Source: Eubacterium sp. (GTDB lineage Bacteria > Bacillota > Clostridia > Oscillospirales > Acutalibacteraceae). From it: 29,684 nt of DNA. Where the stretch lies: contig JAIDJS010000335.1 in the NCBI GenBank assembly GCA_029052085.1, forward strand, positions 1-29,684, written 5' to 3'. Shown here one piece after another: positions 1 to 7,052 of this stretch. Each line of letters starts with the position of its first letter. The stretch's first letter is position 1. The translations under genes and the position numbers were made by a program. The notes under the pieces are model-generated. The model was not told the DNA's origin and did no database searches. It saw only the letters and a list, made by a program, of their open reading frames with translations.

Positions 1-1
1 A

Positions 2-1615
2 TTTAATAGTGGGCTTAATGTTTTAACAGGTGAAACAGGCGCAGGTAAATCAATAGTTGTTGATTCGATTAATGCCATTTTGGGCGAAAGAACCTCCCGT
101 GAACTGGTGCGTCACGGAGCTGATTTTGCTTTTGTTTCGGCGCTGTTTGAGGATATTTCCGATAATGTAAAAGCTAAGCTGGAGGATCTTGGCTATTCTG
201 CCGAGGAAGATGGCTCGTTACTTTTAACAAGAAAAATTACCGAAGCAGGAAAATCCGTTTGCAAAATTAACGGCTCTTCTGCAACCGTTTCTATTCTTAG
301 GGAAATCGGTCAGCTGTTGGTAAATATTCATGGCCAGCACGACAGCCAATCTCTTTTAAATCCGGATTTGCATTATCAGTTTGTCGATATGATGTCTGAT
401 CATGATGAATTTGTTTCTGCGTATAAAGAAAGCTTTCAAAAGCTTATATCCGTAAGACGAAAGCTTAAGGCATTAACGGATGATGAAGAGGATAAGGACA
501 GAGTAATTGAATTGCTTGAATATCAGATTAAAGAGCTTGAGAATGCAGATATTCAGCCGAACGAGAAATTAGAGCTTCTGAAGAAAAAAAAGCTGATTGA
601 AAGCAGTGAGGCAATGCTGCTTGCGCTGAATCATGCAAACCTTGCATTAAGCGGCGATGATGAATTTGACGGTGCTTCAACGCTTGTTTCTTCGGCCTCC
701 AAAGCGTTTTCCTCTGTTGATTCGCTTTCTGACGGCGCTGTAAAAATAGTATCCAAGCTGAATGATTTAAGTGAAGAAATTGAAGAGATTAAAGATTTGA
801 TTCATTCGGAAATTTCTTCCTTTGATTTTGATGAGAACGAAAGGGAGCAGGTTGAGGAAAGACTGGATTTGCTTTATAAGCTTGGGCTTAAATATGGCAA
901 TACAGAGGAAGAAATGCTTGCCTTTCTTGAAAATGCAAAAGAAAAGCGAAACGCCATTTTGTTCAATGATGATGAGCTTGAAAAGCTTACGGCTCAGTAT
1001 GATCAGCTTTTTGATGAGGTGATTAAAAAGGCAGAAAGGCTTTCTGAACACCGAAAAAAAGCGGCTGAAAAATTTGAAGAAAATGTTAAGGCTCAGCTTG
1101 AGTTCCTTGATATGCCTAAAATAAAATTCATTGTGAATTTTGATAAGGGTAATCTTACCTCAAATGGTTTTGATAAAATAGAGTTTCTGATATCAACGAA
1201 CCCGGGAGAACCTGCAAAGCCCCTTGCAAAAATTGCGTCCGGCGGCGAGCTTTCAAGAATTATGCTTGCAATTAAGAATGTTATCGTGCATAATGATACA
1301 ATCGGAACATTGATATTTGATGAAATAGATACAGGTGTTTCGGGCAGAGCAAGCAGAAAAATCGGCTTGAAGCTCAAATCGGTTTCTGAGGGCACACAGG
1401 TTATAACGGTAACACATTCAGCACAGATTGCTTCTGCCGCTGATGAGCATTTCCTTATTCAAAAGGATTTTGATAATAACAGAACATATACAAAGGTTTC
1501 TTCGCTGGATTTTGAGGGCAGGAAAAAGGAACTTGCCAGAATAATGGGCGGTCTGAATATAACAGACAGCCTGCTGAAAAGTGCCGAAGAAATGCTGTTG
1601 TCTGATTCGGAGTAA
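2..1615 (+). CDS. recN: DNA repair protein RecN (5' end missing)
   Basis: RecN is an SMC-like ATPase that gathers and tethers broken DNA ends during RecA-dependent double-strand break repair. The reading frame is open from base 2. It begins within the N-terminal ATPase head, with the Walker A motif GETGAGKS at 29-52. A long charged, coiled-coil-like middle follows. The C-terminal head has the ABC signature (SGGELSR, about 1238-1258), the Walker B block (LIFDEIDTG, about 1310-1336) and the switch histidine region VTHSAQIA. The visible 537 residues fit the usual 550-570. Judging from where Walker A normally sits, about 20 residues lie before the window. The stop at 1613-1615 is intact. The gene lies directly upstream of tyrS, separated by 93 bases. 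The identification is secure; only the start is missing. Confidence 0.97.
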   Translation, partial: FNSGLNVLTGETGAGKSIVVDSINAILGERTSRELVRHGADFAFVSALFEDISDNVKAKLEDLGYSAEEDGSLLLTRKITEAGKSVCKINGSSATVSILREIGQLLVNIHGQHDSQSLLNPDLHYQFVDMMSDHDEFVSAYKESFQKLISVRRKLKALTDDEEDKDRVIELLEYQIKELENADIQPNEKLELLKKKKLIESSEAMLLALNHANLALSGDDEFDGASTLVSSASKAFSSVDSLSDGAVKIVSKLNDLSEEIEEIKDLIHSEISSFDFDENEREQVEERLDLLYKLGLKYGNTEEEMLAFLENAKEKRNAILFNDDELEKLTAQYDQLFDEVIKKAERLSEHRKKAAEKFEENVKAQLEFLDMPKIKFIVNFDKGNLTSNGFDKIEFLISTNPGEPAKPLAKIASGGELSRIMLAIKNVIVHNDTIGTLIFDEIDTGVSGRASRKIGLKLKSVSEGTQVITVTHSAQIASAADEHFLIQKDFDNNRTYTKVSSLDFEGRKKELARIMGGLNITDSLLKSAEEMLLSDSE

Positions 1616-1617
1616 TT

Positions 1618-1665
1618 ATGGGATTTAATAAAGAGCAAATGATAAAAAACGGAACATGTTTCTAA
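1618..1665 (+). CDS. Possible 15-residue ORF after recN
   Basis: An ATG lies two bases after the recN stop, with GGAG five bases upstream (1608-1611, inside the recN end). It opens a 15-codon frame (MGFNKEQMIKNGTCF) ending in TAA at 1663-1665. It may be translationally coupled to recN, be the remnant of a decayed downstream gene, or arise by chance. I recognise no family in so short a peptide. The support is only the SD-like spacing. Confidence 0.2.
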   Translation: MGFNKEQMIKNGTCF

Positions 1666-1708
1666 TTTATTATAATAAATAATATTTTAGATTTTGGAGG
1701 ATATATTC

Positions 1709-2929
1709 ATGGGAATTTATGAAGAATTAAAAGAAAGAGGTCTTATTGCTCAGGTAACGGATGAGGAGCAGATAAGAGAGCTTGTAAATAACGGAAAAGC
1801 AGTTTTTTATATTGGATTTGACCCAACTGCCGATTCTCTTCATGTAGGTCATTTTATGGCGCTTACACTTATGAAAAGGCTGCAGGAGGCAGGCAATAAG
1901 CCGATAGCCCTTATTGGTGGCGGTACTGCTATGATTGGGGATCCAAGCGGTAAAACCGATATGCGTCAGATGATGACAAAGGAAACCATTCAGCATAATT
2001 GCGAATGCTTCAAAAAGCAAATGTCTAAATTTATTGAATTTTCAGATGATAAAGCGCTTATGGTAAATAATGCAGACTGGCTTCTTGAACTCAATTATGT
2101 TGATGTTCTTCGTGAGGTAGGTGCCTGCTTCTCGGTTAATCGTATGCTTGCTGCTGAATGCTATAAGCAAAGAATGGAAAGAGGTCTTTCCTTCCTTGAA
2201 TTTAATTATATGATTATGCAAAGCTATGATTTCTATTCTCTTTATCAGAAATACGGCTGTAATCTTCAGTTCGGCGGGGACGATCAGTGGTCAAATATGA
2301 TTGGCGGTATGGAGCTTGTAAGAAGAAAGCTCGGCGGTGATGCCAATGCGATGACCATTACCTTGCTTCTGAATTCAGACGGCAAAAAAATGGGGAAAAC
2401 AGAAAAAGGCGCAGTTTGGCTTGATCCTGAAAAAACCTCTCCGTATGAATTTTATCAGTACTGGCGCAATGTGGATGACAGTGATGTTATCAAATGTATG
2501 AAGCTTTTAACCTTTTTACCGCTTGAAACAATTGCTGAGTATGAAAAGCTTGAGGGTGCAGAGCTGAATAAGGCTAAAGAGGTTCTTGCATATGAATTAA
2601 CAAAGCTTGTTCATAGTGAAGAGGAGGCAGATAAGGCAGATGCAGCAGCAAAGGCTCTTTTTGCAGGCGGCGCAGATACCTCAAATATGCCGACTACTGT
2701 TTTAACGGATGACGATTTTACCGACGGCTCGGTTGCTGTTCTTGATATGATGGTTAAGGCTGGTATTATCAAATCAAAGGGCGAGGGCAGACGCCTTATA
2801 ACACAGGGCGGTGTTTCTCTTAATGATGAAAAGGTAACAGATCCTTATGCTTCCTTAACAAAAACAGATTTTGATAATGAAATTATTATCAAAAAAGGTA
2901 AAAAGATATTCCATAAATTCAGCTTGTAA
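1709..2929 (+). CDS. tyrS: Tyrosyl-tRNA synthetase
   Basis: This class I aminoacyl-tRNA synthetase charges tRNA-Tyr in the cytoplasm. The 406-residue protein has the HIGH-type motif HVGH (residues 45-48), the tyrosine-pocket region with QFGGDDQW (about 187-194), the KMSKS-type loop KMGKT (227-231) and a C-terminal S4-like RNA-binding domain ([16 protein letters not shown]). I chose ATG 1709 because GGAGG at 1696-1700 sits eight bases before it; an in-frame TTG at 1694 would overlap that ribosome-binding site. A TATAAT hexamer at 1671-1676 could be a -10 box, but I see no good -35 and no extended -10, so read-through from recN is equally possible. The 93-base gap is too short for a typical T-box leader. 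A strong terminator follows. Confidence 0.97.
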   Translation: MGIYEELKERGLIAQVTDEEQIRELVNNGKAVFYIGFDPTADSLHVGHFMALTLMKRLQEAGNKPIALIGGGTAMIGDPSGKTDMRQMMTKETIQHNCECFKKQMSKFIEFSDDKALMVNNADWLLELNYVDVLREVGACFSVNRMLAAECYKQRMERGLSFLEFNYMIMQSYDFYSLYQKYGCNLQFGGDDQWSNMIGGMELVRRKLGGDANAMTITLLLNSDGKKMGKTEKGAVWLDPEKTSPYEFYQYWRNVDDSDVIKCMKLLTFLPLETIAEYEKLEGAELNKAKEVLAYELTKLVHSEEEADKADAAAKALFAGGADTSNMPTTVLTDDDFTDGSVAVLDMMVKAGIIKSKGEGRRLITQGGVSLNDEKVTDPYASLTKTDFDNEIIIKKGKKIFHKFSL

Positions 2930-2937
2930 AACTTTCA

Positions 2938-2976
2938 AATCCCTGTTGATATCTCATGTATCAGCAGGGATTTTTT
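2938..2976 (+). terminator. Rho-independent terminator of tyrS
   Basis: A 14-bp stem (2938-2951 with 2959-2972, one G-T wobble) encloses a seven-base loop. The last two stem bases begin a run of six T. It sits nine bases after the tyrS stop and should separate tyrS from the downstream run. Confidence 0.93.
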
Positions 2977-2977
2977 G

Positions 2978-3007
2978 TTGGACTTTTATATATGCTTATG
3001 TTATCAT
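2978..3007 (+). promoter_or_regulatory. Candidate promoter of the 3029-10389 run
   Basis: TTGGAC at 2978-2983 and TATCAT at 3002-3007 are separated by 18 bases. This is a plausible sigma-A-type promoter just after the tyrS terminator and 22 bases before the next start codon. Both hexamers deviate from consensus, so strength is uncertain. No comparable promoter is visible between the genes up to 10389. Confidence 0.5.
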
Positions 3008-3019
3008 AAAAAATGATAA
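3001..3019 (+). repeat. Perfect 7-5-7 inverted repeat over -10 box and RBS
   Basis: TTATCAT (3001-3007) and ATGATAA (3013-3019) are perfect inverted arms around five A residues. The left arm contains the candidate -10 box and the right arm runs into the AAGGTGA ribosome-binding site of the gene at 3029. The placement would suit an operator or a weak hairpin, but short AT-rich palindromes also occur by chance. Confidence 0.45.
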
Positions 3020-3028
3020 GGTGATTAT

Positions 3029-4063
3029 ATGAAAGAGTACATATGTAAAATTGCTGATATTGATGAAATGGAACGCAAGTGGAATGAAGAAATAAAAAAG
3101 CATAAAAGTCCTAATTGGAAAATATGGAAAGCAGAATCAATAGAGCGTATAAAGAACGGTCAAAGTATTGCCTATTACGGTGTATTTAACGAAAAAATTA
3201 TATGCGAAGCAACAGCTATGCTTGATAAAAGTGTAGTTCAGAATTGCGATGGTTTAGTTGACGAAAAAACAGTTTATCTCTGTGCTTTTCGTACTGTTGA
3301 AAAATATCAGGGCAAAGGTTATTTTTCAAAATTATTCCGCTTTATGATTGATGATTTGAAAAACAGAGGTTATGAAAAGTTTACCTTAGGCGTTGAGCCA
3401 ACAGAAACGAAAAATTTGAAAATCTATCAGCATTTAGGTTTTAACGAATTTATTAAATCAGCCCGGGAAATTTACCCTGACGGAACAGTTATTGATGTTG
3501 TTTATTATAGAATGGAAGAGTTCGTATTGAATAGCATATATGCGTATCATGTTGTTACTGAAAAACCGATGCATATAGGTCAGCATATTATCTTGGACGA
3601 AAACCATCATAACGGCGTTCGGAAAAGAGTGAATGAAAAACTTGATATTGTAGGGGATGTTTATAATAATCCTGAAAAGTACAAGAATACTGAATTTGAA
3701 CATCACGCTTCTGTGGCATTAAGAGAGCTTGCATTGGAAAAAGTCAGATCTGATAAATATCCGAATTATCCGTCAAGAATGGCTTGTTTGTATGTTTCAA
3801 AAACGCTTGAAGAAGCAGAAAAATGGTTTGATTATTTTGTCGGGTTAGGCAGACCTACATTTCAGATTGTAAAATTAAAGGTCAACGGCAATGTGTTTTA
3901 CGGCGATGCCGAGAAATGCTTTGACGGCCAATTAACGGAAAAAGAAAACCTTATCCTTGCCGAAAAGTATTGGGAGAATAAGGATGTTAATGAAAACTCA
4001 ATTATAGAAATGCTTGTTGATGGTGAAATTGAGGTTGTAGAAATAATAAAGGAGAATAAATGA
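3029..4063 (+). CDS. GNAT acetyltransferase fused to DUF2441 domain
   Basis: This 344-residue protein has two parts. Residues 1-165 form a GNAT N-acetyltransferase with the acetyl-CoA-binding motif YQGKGYF (93-99) and a typical end, IYQHLGF (132-138). Residues 170-344 match my recollection of DUF2441: YHVVTEKPMHIGQ near 173-185, DENHHNGV near 190-197 and CLYVSKTLEEAEKW near 253-266. The order of a His strand, then a Tyr strand followed by an A..W helix, resembles Arr/DUF952-like ADP-ribosyltransferase folds; that link is inference. The acceptor substrate is unknown. The start has AAGGTGA upstream. The stop overlaps the next start as ATGA, indicating translational coupling. It heads a block of small AT-rich genes. 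The GNAT half is confident, the DUF2441 half fairly so. Confidence 0.82.
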   Translation: MKEYICKIADIDEMERKWNEEIKKHKSPNWKIWKAESIERIKNGQSIAYYGVFNEKIICEATAMLDKSVVQNCDGLVDEKTVYLCAFRTVEKYQGKGYFSKLFRFMIDDLKNRGYEKFTLGVEPTETKNLKIYQHLGFNEFIKSAREIYPDGTVIDVVYYRMEEFVLNSIYAYHVVTEKPMHIGQHIILDENHHNGVRKRVNEKLDIVGDVYNNPEKYKNTEFEHHASVALRELALEKVRSDKYPNYPSRMACLYVSKTLEEAEKWFDYFVGLGRPTFQIVKLKVNGNVFYGDAEKCFDGQLTEKENLILAEKYWENKDVNENSIIEMLVDGEIEVVEIIKENK

Positions 4064-4728
4064 TTAATATTTTACTTGAAGGATATGACATAAATGCCGA
4101 TTGGCTTTATGATGACCTGAAAAACTACATATTGCCGAATTGTTCAGTAGCAGTAGTGGCTTTTTCTTTTCGTGACAGCGAGGTTAAAAATTCAGCAGAC
4201 TGGAATTTGTTATACAGCAAAGAAAGTGGTGTTTATTATAATGGGATAGTCGGAGGTTTTACTGATTACGGAATACCGGAAAATAATATTACATTTGTAA
4301 ATTACTTTAAGGACACAAATGATTCTGCCAAACAAAAAGTAGAAAAGGCAGATATTATTTATTTCACCGGCGGTCGTCCGGATAGAATGATGGACAGAAT
4401 CAAAGAGTTTGATTTGGCGGATGCGTTAAGAAAACATAAAGGAATTGTTATGGGTTATAGTGCAGGCGCAGTTATTCAGCTATCTGAATATCATATATCA
4501 CCCGATAAAGACTATAAAGAATTTCAATACTATGACGGCTTGGGATATTTAGACGATTTTTATTTGGAGGTTCACTACAGAAATACAAAAGTACAAAACA
4601 AAGCGATTCATCGTGTGTTAGCCGAAAGAGGTAAAACAGTTTATGCAACTGCTTTTATGTCCGGTGCCGTTATCGTAGATAACGGCAATGTTAAACTGCT
4701 TGGGAATGTAAAAACTTTTAACAAGTAG
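4060..4728 (+). CDS. S51-family peptidase (peptidase E-like)
   Basis: This 222-residue protein belongs to the class I glutamine amidotransferase-like serine peptidases of family S51, whose known members cleave Asp-X dipeptides (PepE) or cyanophycin. The visible pattern is YFTGGRPDRMM followed by the nucleophile elbow GYSAG (Ser134) and a candidate catalytic His172 in LEVHYR. The 38-residue Ser-His spacing is close to that of PepE. No signal peptide is seen, so it is probably cytoplasmic. The ATG overlaps the previous stop (ATGA) and has AAGGAG upstream. Its partners are acetyltransferases and a nucleotidyltransferase, so it may release or process a modified peptide or amino acid conjugate; that role is inference. 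Confidence 0.82.
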   Translation: MINILLEGYDINADWLYDDLKNYILPNCSVAVVAFSFRDSEVKNSADWNLLYSKESGVYYNGIVGGFTDYGIPENNITFVNYFKDTNDSAKQKVEKADIIYFTGGRPDRMMDRIKEFDLADALRKHKGIVMGYSAGAVIQLSEYHISPDKDYKEFQYYDGLGYLDDFYLEVHYRNTKVQNKAIHRVLAERGKTVYATAFMSGAVIVDNGNVKLLGNVKTFNK

Positions 4729-4739
4729 GAGTTTTAATT

Positions 4740-5150
4740 ATGATAGAAATAAGATATGCAACTATGGCGGATAAAGAAATACTTTTAAGCAGGGATAGTC
4801 ATATTAAAGAATCCGTTTGGGAAGAAACAATTAAAAATAATCGTGAAATTATTATATTTGTCGATGGCAATTTTGTCGGCTGGCTCAGATGGAATTTATT
4901 CTGGGACGAAATCCCGTTTATGAATATGCTATATTTTCTTGAGGAGTATCGCGGTAAGGGTTACGGTACGCAAATAGTGCAATTTTGGGAAAATGAAATG
5001 ATAAAGCTTGGTTATGATAAGGTCATAACTTCATCACAGGCTAATGAATCTGCGCAGCATTTTTACAGAAAGCTCGGCTATCGGGATGCAGGCGGTTTTT
5101 TTTCCGTTCGTAATGATTTAGAGATTGTATTTACAAAGGAATTAAAATGA
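4740..5150 (+). CDS. GNAT-family N-acetyltransferase
   Basis: This compact 136-residue, single-domain acetyltransferase uses acetyl-CoA to acetylate an unknown amine. Motif A is YRGKGYGTQI (Arg71-Gly74-Gly76), followed by an Asn/Ser-containing segment SSQANESAQHFYRKLGY that is typical of the GNAT C-terminal half. The start ATG has AGGAG at 4727-4731, eight bases away, and lies 11 bases after the S51 gene. The stop overlaps the next start (ATGA). Nothing in the sequence fixes the substrate. Candidates in this fold include aminoglycosides, polyamines, protein N-termini and aminoacyl-tRNA. Confidence 0.9.
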   Translation: MIEIRYATMADKEILLSRDSHIKESVWEETIKNNREIIIFVDGNFVGWLRWNLFWDEIPFMNMLYFLEEYRGKGYGTQIVQFWENEMIKLGYDKVITSSQANESAQHFYRKLGYRDAGGFFSVRNDLEIVFTKELK

Positions 5151-5695
5151 ACAGATTAGAACAGGCAAATCGTATTTTATATGATTTGGGATTACTGAAT
5201 GAGTTAAATAAGTATGGAACACCTCATCTTATAGGCAGTGCCAAGATGAATTTAATGGCTTGGAATGATTTGGACATTGATGTTGAAAATGATTCTATGT
5301 CATTAGACAAACTTTATCTGCTTACAAATTATATATTAAATGCTTTTAATCCGACTTGGTATGAGGCTAAAGAAGAAATCAACGAACAGGGAAATAAAGT
5401 CTGGTTTCATGGCTTTGAATTTTATTTGGATAATGAACTTTGGAATGTAGATATATGGTTTTTAGATAAATCAACAATTGAAAAAGCAGAAAAGTATTGT
5501 GATGATATAAAAGCAAAGATTAAGACAAATGATGGATTGAAAACTGCCATTATTGATATTAAACAGGAATTGATAAAAAGAAATCTTTATTCGTTTGATA
5601 AATATACGAGTATGGATGTCTATAATGCGGTGCTTAATAAAGGTATTATGAATATAGAGACGTTTATGAAAATATATAGTAAAAATAGGGAGTAG
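5147..5695 (+). CDS. Nucleotidyltransferase-fold protein
   Basis: This 182-residue protein carries the minimal nucleotidyltransferase signature. Gly30-Ser31 in the LIGSAK loop is followed ten residues later by DLDID (Asp41, Asp43, Asp45), with a third likely metal-binding aspartate, Asp102, in NVDIWFLD. Proteins of this layout transfer a nucleotide to a small molecule such as an aminoglycoside or lincosamide, or to tRNA or protein. The C-terminal 70 residues are helical and lysine-rich. The start overlaps the preceding GNAT stop as ATGA. No HEPN partner or RHH antitoxin is adjacent, which argues against an MNT-HEPN toxin pair. The substrate is unknown. The fold assignment rests on motif reading only. 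Confidence 0.7.
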   Translation: MNRLEQANRILYDLGLLNELNKYGTPHLIGSAKMNLMAWNDLDIDVENDSMSLDKLYLLTNYILNAFNPTWYEAKEEINEQGNKVWFHGFEFYLDNELWNVDIWFLDKSTIEKAEKYCDDIKAKIKTNDGLKTAIIDIKQELIKRNLYSFDKYTSMDVYNAVLNKGIMNIETFMKIYSKNRE

Positions 5696-5699
5696 AGTT

Positions 5700-6188
5700 T
5701 TGAATAATGGATTTGAAAGCATAACAAAAATCGTCAGCAATACTTTTTCATCAGGCTTAAAAGAAAGTACATTAGATTTTTTATCTTATCTGAATTCTGA
5801 TTCATTAACATTTGAACGTTTATCAGGGTATTGGGAAAATCAGTTTTATTATTCAGTAAAATACAATAATGAAAGTGTATGCTACATTTTGCTGAATGGT
5901 ACAGAAGATGAGCAGCAATTTGCTCCGCTGACCATTTGGAGTGATGATAGTGGTTCCGATTGGTATAAGAATTATCCTTTAGACAATAAATTTGAAGAAA
6001 TTGCTTGGGAGAATGTTGATGTTTGTGTTAACTGCGGTTCGTGCTCAGGAGGTACGAAAAAGATTGTATTTGGCAAAGAATTTAATAATATTTGCAGAAC
6101 TACATTCAGATTTACCAATCCGAATGTAGAAGAATTTAAAATAATCAAAATTTTAATAAATGCAAGGATAGAAAGTATAAAAGGATAA
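5700..6188 (+). CDS. Hypothetical protein with CxxCxxC motif
   Basis: I assign no function to this 162-residue protein. It starts at TTG 5700, supported by GGGAG at 5688-5692 seven bases before; the nearby ATG at 5707 is out of frame. The N-terminal half is rich in aromatic and acidic residues. The C-terminal half has CVNCGSC (Cys109, Cys112, Cys115) and a further Cys132 in NNICRTTFRF, a set that could bind zinc or an iron-sulfur cluster. I recall similar uncharacterised proteins in Clostridia with the same Cys-Gly-Ser-Cys-Ser-Gly-Gly element, but cannot name a family. No transmembrane segment or signal peptide is apparent. It lies four bases after the nucleotidyltransferase gene and eight before a GNAT gene. 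Confidence 0.75.
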   Translation: MNNGFESITKIVSNTFSSGLKESTLDFLSYLNSDSLTFERLSGYWENQFYYSVKYNNESVCYILLNGTEDEQQFAPLTIWSDDSGSDWYKNYPLDNKFEEIAWENVDVCVNCGSCSGGTKKIVFGKEFNNICRTTFRFTNPNVEEFKIIKILINARIESIKG

Positions 6189-6196
6189 TCAATTTT

Positions 6197-6655
6197 ATGA
6201 TTAAATATATAACGGACAAACAACTCAAAAAGGAAATCTGTTTAAACATATTGAGAAAACTTCCGAAATGGTTTTCATTAGAGGATGGCATATTGCAATA
6301 TGCAGAAGAATGTAAACATTCTTATTTTTGGGCTGATGTTGAAAATGATGAATATGTTGCGTTTATTTCATTGAAAGAAACAAGCTCCTATGCTGTGGAA
6401 ATAGCTGTTATGGGTGTTGTCAGCGAATATCAGAATAAAGGAATAGGCAGTAAACTTTTTAAAAGCTGTTACGGTTTTGCCAAAGAAAACGGATATGAAT
6501 TTATTCAGGTTAAAACTGTTAAAAAAGGTAAGTATAAAAGTTATGATTTAACGAATTCATTTTATATAAAGCTTGGATTTAAAGAATTGGAATGTATTGA
6601 TAATTTATGGGATAAAAATAATTCTTGTCAGATTTATATTATGAGTATTCAGTGA
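6197..6655 (+). CDS. GNAT-family N-acetyltransferase
   Basis: This 152-residue acetyltransferase is the third GNAT domain in 3.6 kb. Motif A is EYQNKGIGSKLF (Gln79-Gly82-Gly84), preceded by the beta-4 strand VEIAVMGVVS and followed by VKTVKKGKYKSYDLTNSFYIKLGFKELE, the usual end of the fold. The KGKYKSYDLTNSFY insertion resembles GNATs that acetylate small molecules, but the substrate cannot be deduced. AAGGA at 6181-6185 precedes the ATG. The surrounding DNA is very AT-rich (12 of 60 bases are G or C in 6121-6180, just upstream). It is clearly different in sequence from the other GNATs here, so they are not recent duplicates. Confidence 0.9.
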   Translation: MIKYITDKQLKKEICLNILRKLPKWFSLEDGILQYAEECKHSYFWADVENDEYVAFISLKETSSYAVEIAVMGVVSEYQNKGIGSKLFKSCYGFAKENGYEFIQVKTVKKGKYKSYDLTNSFYIKLGFKELECIDNLWDKNNSCQIYIMSIQ

Positions 6656-6674
6656 GGTTTAAGGAAGTGTAATA

Positions 6675-7040
6675 ATGTATAATTCTGAATTCTGCGAGGT
6701 TAGTTACAACAAAGAATATAATGTTGTATTTGTGAAATGGAAAAAGTTTTGCAGACTTGAGGAGTATAGAAATCCATTATTATATGCATTGGAAATTATT
6801 AAAGAATATCATTGTGACTATGTTGCAGATACGCGTGACGGATTTGAAGATGATCCTGAAGATACTGTTTGGGTTAAGGATTATTTTATTCCAAATGCAG
6901 TTGAATACGGTTGTAAGACGATTTACTTTGTAATTGACAAAAACAATGCTCTTGCAGAAGAATTGAAAGGTCAGGAAGAAGATTCTAAGGATAAAATTGA
7001 GTTTAAATATATTTATTCCTTAGAAGATATAAATTTCTAA
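6675..7040 (+). CDS. SpoIIAA/STAS-like small protein
   Basis: This 121-residue protein has the pattern of SpoIIAA-like (STAS-fold) proteins: an N-terminal strand pair ending in VFVKWKKF, a helix, the central strand YVADTRDG (about 51-58), then EDTVWVKDYFIPNAVEYGCKTIYFVI, where a Trp-x-x-x-(Y/F)-x-x-P-x-A run is followed by a strand. Related proteins are common in Bacteroidetes and Clostridia and have no assigned biochemical role. AAGGAAG at 6661-6667 lies seven bases before the ATG. It is the last of the AT-rich genes; the next gene returns to host-like composition. The fold call is by eye and moderately sure. Confidence 0.6.
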   Translation: MYNSEFCEVSYNKEYNVVFVKWKKFCRLEEYRNPLLYALEIIKEYHCDYVADTRDGFEDDPEDTVWVKDYFIPNAVEYGCKTIYFVIDKNNALAEELKGQEEDSKDKIEFKYIYSLEDINF

Positions 7041-7052
7041 TGAGGTGAAAAT

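Noticed and set aside
767..1395. Long minus-strand open frames within recN and similar frames inside other genes
   Set aside because: They run antisense to well-identified coding sequence, have no ribosome-binding site and resemble no protein family.
1616..1708. T-box riboswitch in front of tyrS
   Set aside because: The 93-base gap is too short for the usual leader. I find no T-box core sequence and no terminator hairpin in it.
1694..1711. TTG start for tyrS 15 bases upstream
   Set aside because: That TTG is adjacent to and partly within the GGAGG ribosome-binding site that serves ATG 1709.
4740..6655. Toxin-antitoxin or abortive-infection module built on the GNAT or nucleotidyltransferase genes
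   Set aside because: No RHH/DUF1778 antitoxin, HEPN partner or effector gene is adjacent, and the genes lie in a longer run. It is kept only as a remote alternative.
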